Positions 36,103 to 43,556 of a stretch of DNA of 64,000 nucleotides are shown here, one piece after another (the stretch's first letter is position 1; each line of letters begins with the position of its first letter). The translations under genes and the position numbers were made by a program. The notes under the pieces were generated by a model that was given only the letters and a program-made list of their open reading frames with translations, was not told where the DNA came from and did no database searches. The stretch covers positions 124,001 through 188,000 of the forward strand of contig NZ_JWLK01000010.1 of assembly GCF_000814005.1 (NCBI RefSeq), in the 5' to 3' direction. Source of the DNA: Ruegeria sp. ANG-S4 (lineage in GTDB: Bacteria; Pseudomonadota; Alphaproteobacteria; Rhodobacterales; Rhodobacteraceae).

Positions 36103-37131
36103 TTATTGGCCATTTTGCGTTACGACCGCCGGGCGGTGCATCGGCCAGGCGCGGAACTCGAACGGAACCCGGCCCTCTATCCGGTCCTGGCTTGGGGGCA
36201 GACCAAATCGTTGCTTGTAGGCCCGCGCAAAATGCACGTGGCTCGGGAACCCGCAGGCCAGCGCAACTTCGGAAATCGGCAATTCGGTCTGCGTGACAAG
36301 ACCCCGGGATCGGTCCAACCGAATGTCCCGGTAATACAATTGCGGGCTGGTTTTGACGTATTGTTGGAACAAACGGTTCAACTGACGCTGCGAGATCCCG
36401 GCACGCCTGCAAAGCTCGGGGATGCTGATCAGCGTTTCCAGATGCTGTTCCATGATTTCGACGGCTTTGCGAATTTTGGGCGGTGCCGTATTTCCCAGCG
36501 GCTCCAGGTGATCGTCCGTCTGATGGGCACCCGGTCCGCGCAGGTTTTTGTAGAACAAATATTTGGCACAGTTGTTTGCCAGTGCATCACCGACAATGGC
36601 ACGCAGTAGGAAAAGAGAATACTCGCCGCTCGCCGCGCCGCCGCAACAGGTCCCGATGTTCCCGTCATGTATGTAGAGGTCTTCGCAGATTTCCGTTTGC
36701 GGGTATGTCTCGCCAAAAGCATCGATATGTTCGTAGTGAACCGTGGCACGTCTGTTCCGAAGCAATCCTGCCTCTGCCAGAATGAAAGCGGCGGTATCAA
36801 TCCCGGCAATGTAGCTGCCCGTGCGTGCGAATTTCCGGATCGCGGATAGCAAAGGTTCATTCGAGAACGCCTCGGGCGTCCAACTGCTTGACACGGCAAC
36901 AATGTCGGGTTGTTCTTGCTTTGATAGGCCCAGCGGCGCGCAGGAAATTTCGAACCCGTTACTGGCCCGGCAAAGGCCGCCATCTTCGCTTGCGATGTTC
37001 CATTGAAACAAAGGCCGACCGCCAAGGTAATTGGCGGCACGAAATGGATCCAGAAAAGCCATTGTCGCCGCCAGATTGAAGTGCGGTGTAACCAGAACCA
37101 AAATCTGGGTCGTCTCGGTCTTGTTCTGCAT
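36103..37131 (-). CDS. GlxA-type AraC regulator with amidotransferase-like domain
   Basis: 342 residues: a DJ-1/PfpI-like domain at about 8-190 (ILVLVTPHFNLAATMAFLDPFRAA) and an AraC double HTH at about 225-330 (LCRRAGISQRQLNRLFQQYV, then ISEVALACGFPSHVHFARAY). GbdR, CdhR and SouR, regulators of glycine betaine, carnitine and sarcosine use, share this architecture. It heads the quaternary-amine operon with a 94-base gap, so it is the probable activator. Confidence 0.88.
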   Translation of the reverse strand: MQNKTETTQILVLVTPHFNLAATMAFLDPFRAANYLGGRPLFQWNIASEDGGLCRASNGFEISCAPLGLSKQEQPDIVAVSSSWTPEAFSNEPLLSAIRKFARTGSYIAGIDTAAFILAEAGLLRNRRATVHYEHIDAFGETYPQTEICEDLYIHDGNIGTCCGGAASGEYSLFLLRAIVGDALANNCAKYLFYKNLRGPGAHQTDDHLEPLGNTAPPKIRKAVEIMEQHLETLISIPELCRRAGISQRQLNRLFQQYVKTSPQLYYRDIRLDRSRGLVTQTELPISEVALACGFPSHVHFARAYKQRFGLPPSQDRIEGRVPFEFRAWPMHRPAVVTQNGQ

Positions 37132-37266
37132 GGCAAGAGCGTAGCGGAAACCGGGACGGTCGGCGAGGGTTTGTCACCATGGGCCAGGAACCTTTTGGCG
37201 GTGGCGACGGCTATTGGTACAGCACTGGTCTCAAATCTGTGCGACCGAGCGACAGGACAAGGAATA

Positions 37267-37358
37267 AGGGCGCGCCCACCACAAGCGCGCCCTACCAACA
37301 GGGAGAAGAAAGAAACTCGCGTTCTTAACACACACCATGAACGCTTACTCTTTAATGC
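37267..37358 (-). ncRNA. Candidate small RNA, copy A of a duplicated hairpin element
   Basis: Lies in the 379-base gap between the AraC and SMR genes. Read on the minus strand, it starts with a conserved TTAAAGAGT, passes through TTCATGGTGTGTG, then CTTCTCCCTGTTGG, and ends in a strong stem (AGGGCGCGC with GCGCGCCCT) followed by TTATTCCTT. About three quarters of positions match the copy at 38698. The CTCCCT box is complementary to a Shine-Dalgarno sequence. No open frame is shared by the two copies. Confidence 0.45.
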
Positions 37359-37510
37359 AACCAACATTGCTGATTCTGTCGTACGCGTCAGTGATGTTGA
37401 ACACACATAATACCAACGAAATGTGTTATTATTGACGTTATTGAAATGCGCTTAGAACCATTTGTTAGACCGCGCAGACATCCATTTTTTATATTCTTTC
37501 CGGAGTTAAC

Positions 37511-37846
37511 ATGGGTTTATTCTACGGAGTTTTGTTTTCCCTCTTTACCGCAGCCATAGTCATCGCCGGCGACCTGTTCATCAAGGTCGCTGCAGATGGG
37601 GCGCGTCCGATCACGTCGCCTCCGATGGTTGCGGGTATCGTTCTTTACGCCGTGTCGGCAGTTCTTTGGTACTTCGCCATGCGCCACATCCCGCTGGGGC
37701 AAGCGGCCGTTGCCTACTCGATGCTGTCTTTGATCGTGCTATGCGGCGCGGGCTGGGCCTTTTTTGGCGAGCATATCGGACTTCGCGAGGCGGCAGGCGT
37801 CGCTTGCGCGTGCCTCGCGATGGTCCTGATGATGCGCATTGCCTGA
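37511..37846 (+). CDS. Small multidrug-resistance/EamA-half-like membrane protein
   Basis: A 111-residue protein with four predicted membrane helices. It resembles the SMR/EmrE and single-domain EamA families (FYGVLFSLFTAAIVIAGDLF, WYFAMRHIPLGQAAVAYS). Such proteins work as dimers, exporting cations or flipping lipids. The start has CCGGAG upstream. Its stop is two bases from the end of the opposing micropeptide gene. Substrate unknown. Confidence 0.72.
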   Translation: MGLFYGVLFSLFTAAIVIAGDLFIKVAADGARPITSPPMVAGIVLYAVSAVLWYFAMRHIPLGQAAVAYSMLSLIVLCGAGWAFFGEHIGLREAAGVACACLAMVLMMRIA

Positions 37847-37848
37847 CG

Positions 37849-37932
37849 TCACACCAATTGCAGGAACAACACAGGAAGCCCAAGTGCGCCTGCCACGATT
37901 ATTACCATTGAGATGCCAAGTCCTTTGAACAT
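37849..37932 (-). CDS. 27-residue membrane micropeptide
   Basis: A short frame with a strong AGGAGAG site eight bases before the ATG at 37932. The product begins MFKGLGISMVIIVAGALG, a single hydrophobic helix with one Lys at the N-terminus. It is convergent with the SMR gene. No homologue is recognised. Possible roles: small regulator of a membrane protein, or a type I toxin-like peptide. Confidence 0.5.
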   Translation of the reverse strand: MFKGLGISMVIIVAGALGLPVLFLQLV

Positions 37933-38041
37933 TTGCGATTTCTCTCCTGTCAAACAAAGCCTGACGGAAAAGGTAGGGCGAAGCATAAAAGCGCCAGTGC
38001 GTCACCTGGCCGCGTGTTTCAGTAAAGGTCTGACCGACAGC

Positions 38042-38143
38042 TCAAATGGCAGAAATCAGGGCATGGGCGGCGCCCACGAATCCAGCCACCGCCACTATGC
38101 CGGCAAGCACCAAACAAATGACTTCCAATGCGCTGAACTTCAT
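38042..38143 (-). CDS. 33-residue membrane micropeptide
   Basis: A short frame beginning MKFSALEVICLVLAGIVAV and continuing as one hydrophobic helix with few charges. AGAGGG lies about eight bases before the ATG at 38143. It is on the same strand as the 27-residue micropeptide, about 110 bases upstream of it, and both could share a transcript. Small size limits confidence. Confidence 0.45.
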   Translation of the reverse strand: MKFSALEVICLVLAGIVAVAGFVGAAHALISAI

Positions 38144-38458
38144 CTTTTGGCCCTCTAACGAGTGTGCCTTTGCACATATGACAAGAGATCACGACCGCAA
38201 AGAGGGTGCAGGTTTACGTGGCGGAAACCTGCTATTCCGGCAGCGTGTATTTGCTCAGCCGCCGGCCTTCAGCTGTCGGCCACGTCTCCGCTGGACACAC
38301 TTGAAACTTGACTTGTAGCGTTGCAGCATCACTGGCCGCGAATTCTGGGACCGGCGCCCGTTCCATGTAGAATTCTTAATATTTCGAAAGTGCGGCCGTC
38401 ACCTTTGGTCACCAAGTCAAAGCCATGAATTGGTGTTTCATAAAAGGAGGCATTGATT
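38144..38458. other. Intergenic region, AT-richer
   Basis: No gene recognised. It presumably carries the divergent promoters for the micropeptides (minus) and the 68-residue protein (plus). An AAAGGAGG ribosome site at 38443-38450 belongs to the latter. Confidence 0.4.
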
Positions 38459-38665
38459 ATGGCACACACCGAGACCAACGCTCAGACCCGTTTCTGGGGC
38501 GCTTTTTTTGCCACGCCAAAAGAAAAGCTGGAACGGCGAAAGAGAAAAGAGCTGGCGCGCAAAGAACAAAAAGAAGCCAACCTGCAACTGGCAAAGGACC
38601 TGCGGGAATCCGGTTACTTCGATCAGCCCCAGGATGCCTTTTTCTATCGGCACTATTACTTTTGA
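38459..38665 (+). CDS. 68-residue hypothetical protein, basic and helical
   Basis: Starts at ATG 38459, eight bases after a near-perfect AAAGGAGG; an in-frame TTG two codons earlier is less well spaced. The middle is a highly charged helix (KEKLERRKRKELARKEQKEA) that could form a coiled coil or bind nucleic acid. The C-terminus is aromatic (FFYRHYYF). No family recognised. It is followed by hairpin element B, which has no T-tract on this strand. Confidence 0.6.
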   Translation: MAHTETNAQTRFWGAFFATPKEKLERRKRKELARKEQKEANLQLAKDLRESGYFDQPQDAFFYRHYYF

Positions 38666-38697
38666 AAAGCAGCCACGGCGTGCGTCAAAAAGAAAAG

Positions 38698-38795
38698 AGG
38701 CGCGCCCACCAAAAGCGCGCCCCAAGGAACAGGGAGGACAGTGAAAATTCCGCGCTCGAAACACAACATGAGCGCCAACTCTTTAACTGAACCCA
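38698..38795 (-). ncRNA. Candidate small RNA, copy B of the duplicated hairpin element
   Basis: Same layout as copy A on the minus strand: GTTAAAGAGTTGGCGCTCATG, then GTCCTCCCTGTTCC, then the GC-rich stem built on GGGGCGCGC and GCGCGCC, followed by the T-rich TCTTTTCTTTTT typical of a terminator. Hairpin, CTCCCTGTT box and TTAAAGAGT block are conserved between copies while the spacers vary. Confidence 0.48.
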
Positions 38796-38855
38796 ATGTG
38801 CCGCAATCGACGATTGGGGTCAGGATTTCAGATCACGGCAATTCTTCGGGCGGGC

Positions 38856-39284
38856 CTACTGAACGACAACCGCCCAGCCAGCCAATTCCTCAGGTTTCTC
38901 GGTAAAGCGATAGATGCCGCCCAGCTCATAGACGTCGCTGCATTTACGAGGGTTATTGCCGGTCTGACGACAGTACTGGTCTCCTGACATCTCCCAAACA
39001 GACGAAGTTTCCCACGAGCCATCATCCGCGCTTGAGTTCGATGTGCCATTACCGTGGATGGTCCACGTCCATCCGCTCGCTCCGGCCTCGTCGAGGGTTT
39101 TGCCGACAAGCTCGGATCTGAAGTCGTTCGCGTTCAATTTTCGCGCGCCCAAAGCAGTAAGCTGGGATGGGGTCGTCGCGGCCAATGCCGCGTCTCTGTC
39201 AACCGAACCGCCGGAACTGTCTGTCGTAGTTTGTCAAGCAGCAAGCCCAATGAATACAAAAATTGCAAAATAACTGAGTTTCAA
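38856..39284 (-). pseudogene. Small lipoprotein, DUF995-like, with an in-frame TGA at the lipobox cysteine
   Basis: Translation from TTG 39284 (GGAG eight bases upstream) gives a clear lipoprotein signal, MKLSYFAIFVFIGLAA. Codon 17 is TGA (39236-39234) exactly where the lipobox Cys belongs. The frame then continues open for 125 codons: QTTTDSSGGSVDRD, later LVGKTLDEAGASGWTWTIHG and two Cys (QYCRQTGNNPRKCSDVY), resembling DUF995 proteins. TGC/TGT to TGA is a single-base change. The gene is either recently inactivated or the base is a sequence error. Without the signal peptide the remaining frame could restart only at a TTG (39185). Confidence 0.62.
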
Positions 39285-39608
39285 TTTTCTTTCTCCACAC
39301 TGGTACATAAACACTAAATTCGTTTGTCAGAAACTTGGCTTGGCACAGATCAACAAGTGCTACGCATCGCCGATAATAATCCCACTCATTTAACATTTTA
39401 AGTGCGCATTCTGTCAATCCCGGCCCAATTTGCCCCCCAAATGTCGCGCCGACCGGGCAAGAGGCGTTCCAGGATTCTTGGTGGCAAGTCTACCGGGCCA
39501 AAGATCGATGTTCCGAAAAATGCGTAGATCTGACGTGCAAAAACGGCGCTGTGCTGAGTATCGGCCAAGGTCCTTGCGCGTAAACGAGCGAGTTTTAGAA
39601 CTTTGGGT
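39285..39608. other. Intergenic region with an uncertain 75-codon frame
   Basis: AT-rich near 39285-39410. A minus-strand frame (39398-39625, TTG start, overlapping the next gene's end by 17 bases) encodes 75 residues with a Pro/Arg-rich tail (PPRILERLLPGRRDIWG). I do not recognise it; it could be the remnant of a longer gene. No other feature seen. Confidence 0.3.
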
Positions 39609-40298
39609 TCAATCCGCTTGCCCAAAAGGGTTCAAATAAACCAGCAGTTTAGGATGCTCTGACAGGCGTTCCGCACCGTCAATCAACTCCGGGCTACAAG
39701 GTCCCACCAACTTGAACCCGCACATGGATATAGCAGCGTCAATCGGTTCGGGGACATTTGCGGAAACAGCGCACACCCTTTTGTGCTCCAAGAGTATCGA
39801 AGATTCCAGTTCGGGATTGAAGCAGGCAAAAGCTGTGGGCGGCGAGTCGAACACGTTTCCCCAAAATGCCCCTTCGAACACCGAAAACTCAGCTTGTTCC
39901 TGTTCGGTGACTTGAAGCGCCGAATACTCTTTCAAGTCAACCGTGCCCACGCGTAGCGATATTGAGACCTTGGCCCCAAAGGCATTCGTTCTTGCCAGCA
40001 AGCAGGCGCTAACCCTTTTCTGTTCCGCCTCATTCATGGGGCGTTCAACCCATGCCGGGGCAAGTCCGAAGGCACCGAAGAACTCTGTATCTTCTCCAGC
40101 AATGGAAAGTCGTGCGCTTTGCTCTTACGGCAAAGCGCAGCTCACAACGTACTTCATTAAGGTCGCCGCCTCGCGAGTGTTCAACGGATCAGAGACGTCT
40201 CCTGTTTGCGCAATGGCAATACCGGGACACCAACCGAGACCCGCGAGGCACAGTGTTGCGACCTTAGTCCAGCACAGTATGATGTTTGACTTCGGCAT
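39609..40298 (-). pseudogene. Exported protein of unknown function interrupted by one TAA codon
   Basis: Translation from ATG 40298 gives a signal-peptide-like start (MPKSNIILCWTKVATLCLAG...IAIAQ), then REAATLMKYVVSCALP. Next is TAA at codon 58 (40127-40125), then the same frame resumes: EQSARLSIAGEDTEFFGAFG and on to residue 229. Segments such as KYVV.CALP and WVERP..SACLLARTNAFG flank the stop and resemble, from memory, intact secreted proteins, so the stop splits one domain. It overlaps the preceding small gene by 35 bases. The part after the stop has an ATG at 40037, but that would lack export and the N-terminal third. Confidence 0.62.
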
Positions 40299-40551
40299 TC
40301 AGCGATACCAGGCTCGACTGTGAGATTGTCTGAATGGCCGTTGGAACTTCAGCGTTCTTGATATCCAGTTGGTCAACACTTGTCTCGTGAAGCTCGGGGC
40401 CCACACGTTCGGTTGTGTCTATGCTGATATGGATGGCAGCGTTTAACGGCACGCCATTCAAGCCGATGCCGTTTAGTCCGATGCCGTTGGTGGTTTCCGC
40501 CACGACGCTAGCTGGAATTAGGCAAAAGGAAAAAAGCGCGAGAAATCGCAT
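40264..40551 (-). CDS. Small exported protein with NGxxL repeats
   Basis: 95 residues. Signal peptide MRFLALFSFCLIPASVVA with cleavage expected after VVA, then a short repeat NGIGLNGIGLNGVPLNA (about 22-38), then a polar tail. GAGGA lies eight bases upstream of the ATG. Its 3' end overlaps the start of the interrupted exported-protein gene in a CTGATG context, so the two were evidently co-translated. The repeat is of the LNGxx kind seen in larger secreted repeat proteins. Function unknown. Confidence 0.68.
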   Translation of the reverse strand: MRFLALFSFCLIPASVVAETTNGIGLNGIGLNGVPLNAAIHISIDTTERVGPELHETSVDQLDIKNAEVPTAIQTISQSSLVSLNAEVKHHTVLD

Positions 40552-41268
40552 AACGTATGTCCTCTATTTTGGTTGGGTTGGTGCTAAATTCGCAGCCTTA
40601 ATTCTGCTAAAAATGAGTCGTTGAATGAAGGTCGAAACTAGTCACTTTTACTGCCAACAGCGGCACAGAAGCTGACAGCAACATCCTGGCGCTGCCCAAT
40701 ATCCGCCAACCGATTGGGATTTTGCCCTAATTCGCCGGGACGATTGAGGCAACTTCAACCGCCAGCAGGGCAAAGCCTCACACGTTCCGCTTCTACTGAA
40801 CATCGAAGCCATGCCGCTGCATGAACGCATTGAATTGGGTCCCTCGCCCCTATGATAAGGCCTCCAAAAGCCCTGACGTTGTGCGTGTATCGCGTATCGC
40901 GATGCCTCATCGGTTTCGCCCGCATCAGCGCGCCTTCTATTGTGTGGCAATTGGGCAAGTCGCATCTGTTGTAGGTGGTCATTGGTTCACTTCTGAAGCT
41001 GAAACCAGCCCACCGTTGCACCCTTTGCACGGTTCTCAGGGTTCGCAGCCAGTCAGACATCGGCCCGCGCTATCAACACCCTTTCCATCAATCTGCGTTA
41101 AAGTTGTCCGCCTTTTTGCAATGGTGAAAATTGGGCACCGGGCGTACCAGCAACTGCCACCCCCCTTTTGGGGGAGGTGAAAGAAACAGCCGGGTATCAC
41201 CGAAAAATCAGAGGACACCGAACAGACTTTCCGAAGAGCCGGTGAACTTCTGCATTTTTGGGAAAACA
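40552..41268. other. 717-base region without a recognised gene
   Basis: Frames on both strands lack family resemblance and good ribosome sites. The sequence looks like decayed or non-coding DNA at the boundary between the AT-rich patch and tRNA-Leu. An imperfect hairpin (CACCCCCC with GGGGAGGTG) lies near 41160-41180. Promoters for the minus-strand exported-protein genes should be at its left end. Confidence 0.4.
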
Positions 41269-41355
41269 TGGTGCCCAGGAGAGGACTCGAACCTCCACGT
41301 CCATACGGACACTAGCACCTGAAGCTAGCGCGTCTACCAATTCCGCCACCTGGGC
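41269..41355 (-). tRNA. tRNA-Leu(CAG)
   Basis: An 87-base class II cloverleaf on the minus strand with encoded CCA (41271-41269). Acceptor GCCCAGG pairs with CCTGGGC, the anticodon loop TTCAGGT gives anticodon CAG, and there is a long variable arm and a T-arm with GGTTCGAGTCC. It reads CTG, the major leucine codon of this genome. The AT-rich patch of exported-protein genes ends beside it. Confidence 0.95.
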
Positions 41356-41539
41356 AGGTGTCGTGGAGGGGCGTTTAAGCCGACTGACGCAGGGCGTCAA
41401 CCGGATTCGGAAGGAAAGCCCAAAGTTTTTTGGCCGGTTCAGGGACTATTCATTTGCGGCCGCGCGCGGCGTTATTGCGCCTTGTTTGAAACACCTGCGG
41501 ATAGTAGATCAAAGGGACTACGACAGCAGGAGCGCCATC

Positions 41540-42523
41540 ATGTCCAAACTGGTCACGATTTACGGTGGGTCGGGCTTTGTTGGCCGCTACATTGCACGCC
41601 GATTGGCCGCCGAAGGTTGGCGCGTGCGCGTGGCTGTGCGGCGTCCGAATGAGGCGATGTTTGTCAAAACCTACGGCGTCGTCGGGCAGGTTGAGCCTGT
41701 CCTTTGCAATATTCGCGACGATGCCTCGGTCGCTTTGGCCATGCAGGACACGGACGCGGTTGTGAATTGTGTTGGCGTTCTCAATGCGCTGGGCAAGAAC
41801 GATTTCGGATCCGTGCAGGCAGAAGGCGCCGAACGGGTTGCACGCATGGCTGCCGAAAACGGTGTGTCCCGTATGGTTCATCTGTCTGCCATCGGTGCCG
41901 ACGCAGAGTCAGACAGCGAATACGCACGCACCAAGGCGCATGGCGAGGCAGGTGTTCTGCGCTATATGCCGGACGCGGTCATCCTGCGGCCGTCGGTTAT
42001 TTTCGGAACTGAGGATCAATTCTTTAACCGCTTTGCGGCCATGACCCGGATGGGGCCGTTTCTGCCTTTGTTCGGTTCTGATACGCGGTTTCAGCCTGTC
42101 TATGTGGATGATGTGGCCCGCGCGGCGGTGCAGGGTGTTCTTGGGACGGTCGGCGGGGGCGTTTATGAGTTGGGTGGGCCCGAGGTCCAGACGTTCCGGG
42201 ACCTGATGCAGAAAATGCTCGGCGTGATCCATCGTCGGCGGATCATAATCGGAATGCCGTTCTGGGCGGCGCGCATTATGGCCGGCGTTTTGGATATCGT
42301 GAAGTTTGTCAGTTTTCAGCTGTTTCCGAACCACATCCTGACCCGCGATCAGGTCAAGAACCTGCGCCGCGACAATGTCGTCGCCGATGGGGCCAAGGGT
42401 TTTGCAGAACTTGGGATCGAACCGGCCACACTGGACTCGGTTCTGCCCGAGTATTTGTGGAAGTACCGCCCGTCAGGCCAGTATGACGACATCCAGAACT
42501 CGGCCGAAAACCTGCGGAACTGA
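41540..42523 (+). CDS. NAD(P)-binding protein of the NDUFA9 (complex I 39-kDa) type
   Basis: A 327-residue atypical SDR. Rossmann motif YGGSGFVGRYIARRLAAEG at about 7-25, then AVVNCVGVLNALG and VHLSAIGAD. The catalytic Tyr-Lys of classical SDRs is replaced (SEYARTKAHGE). It resembles mitochondrial NDUFA9 and alphaproteobacterial homologues linked to complex I or ubiquinone assembly. Start ATG 41540 follows CAGGAGCG; the upstream open frame runs across tRNA-Leu and is not coding. Its TGA abuts the uppP stop (TGATCA). Confidence 0.87.
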   Translation: MSKLVTIYGGSGFVGRYIARRLAAEGWRVRVAVRRPNEAMFVKTYGVVGQVEPVLCNIRDDASVALAMQDTDAVVNCVGVLNALGKNDFGSVQAEGAERVARMAAENGVSRMVHLSAIGADAESDSEYARTKAHGEAGVLRYMPDAVILRPSVIFGTEDQFFNRFAAMTRMGPFLPLFGSDTRFQPVYVDDVARAAVQGVLGTVGGGVYELGGPEVQTFRDLMQKMLGVIHRRRIIIGMPFWAARIMAGVLDIVKFVSFQLFPNHILTRDQVKNLRRDNVVADGAKGFAELGIEPATLDSVLPEYLWKYRPSGQYDDIQNSAENLRN

Positions 42524-43327
42524 TCAGCTGTAGGCGATCGCCAGCAATACTACGCCAAGTACAACGCGGTAGATCACATAGGGCGTGAAGCTGACGCTGC
42601 GCAGCAGGCGCATCATCAGGGTCAAGGCCAACAGGGCGGACAAAAAGGCAAAGAGCGCTGCGATGGCCCCGTCCTTTGCCAATTGCACATCAGCCGTCCG
42701 AACAACATCAGCCGACAACAGAACACCTGAGGCCAGGATCGTGGGAATCGACATGAGCATGGCAATCCGCGCGCCGTCTTCGCGGGTATACCCCAACTGG
42801 CGCGCGCCGGTAATAGTGATACCGGACCGAGACGTTCCCGGAATCAGCGCCAGCACTTGCCACAGCCCCATGATGATTGCGTCACGTGGGCTCCAATCCG
42901 TTGCCTGTTTTGTCTGCGGGCCTTTTTGGTCCATCCAATACAGCAACAACCCGAACCCAAGCATGGCCCAGCCTATGACAGCCACGGACCGCAAGGAGTG
43001 TTCAAGTCCTGTGAAGTAAAGCGCCGCACCGACAATCACTGTTGGGATCGTGGCCAGGATCAGACCCAGTGCCAGACGGGACTGCGGGGTATCCGTTCGT
43101 CCGGCCACGGCATTGGGTAGGCCAGAGATCGCATGTTTCACGTCCTTCCAGAAATACAAAACGACCGCGCCCAAGGTGCCGACATGCACCGCAACATCGA
43201 TGGCCAGCCCTTGATCGTCCATGCCGGTCAGACCGGGCAGCAGGATCAGGTGACCAGAGGAGGATATCGGTAAAAACTCGGTAATACCCTGTATTATTGC
43301 CACGAGAATCAAATGAAAAATACTCAT
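42524..43327 (-). CDS. uppP: Undecaprenyl-diphosphatase
   Basis: A 267-residue membrane phosphatase that regenerates undecaprenyl phosphate for cell-wall synthesis and gives bacitracin resistance. Active-site segments are QGITEFLPISSSGHL at 13-27 and PGTSRSG near 163-169; about eight membrane helices. It is convergent with the NDUFA9-like gene with no spacer. ATG 43327 is chosen over a TTG one codon earlier. Confidence 0.96.
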   Translation of the reverse strand: MSIFHLILVAIIQGITEFLPISSSGHLILLPGLTGMDDQGLAIDVAVHVGTLGAVVLYFWKDVKHAISGLPNAVAGRTDTPQSRLALGLILATIPTVIVGAALYFTGLEHSLRSVAVIGWAMLGFGLLLYWMDQKGPQTKQATDWSPRDAIIMGLWQVLALIPGTSRSGITITGARQLGYTREDGARIAMLMSIPTILASGVLLSADVVRTADVQLAKDGAIAALFAFLSALLALTLMMRLLRSVSFTPYVIYRVVLGVVLLAIAYS

Positions 43328-43556
43328 CAATCTTGCCGAAATTCCGTCACGTATTCATTGTTTCAATGGGTATAATCGCAGTGACGGAAAGGAAAGCGAT
43401 CAATTAGGTCCGATTCGGTTCTAAATTTTCACTCTTTTTGCCAGCGCTTCCGAAAATCAGGCGACTTTTTTGAATATAGGTCATAAATACTGACTTTTCA
43501 TCCGGAGAACCATACTTTAAAGAAACCCGACCAAGCCAATTCATGGAGTCTTTGCC

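Noticed and set aside
39234..39236. Selenocysteine at the lipobox TGA
   Set aside because: Lipoprotein maturation needs a cysteine thiol, I see no convincing SECIS-like hairpin just downstream, and a one-base mutation is the simpler explanation.
40648..41180. Several 100-codon frames in the region before tRNA-Leu
   Set aside because: They overlap each other on both strands, show biased Arg/Cys/Ser composition and resemble no family.
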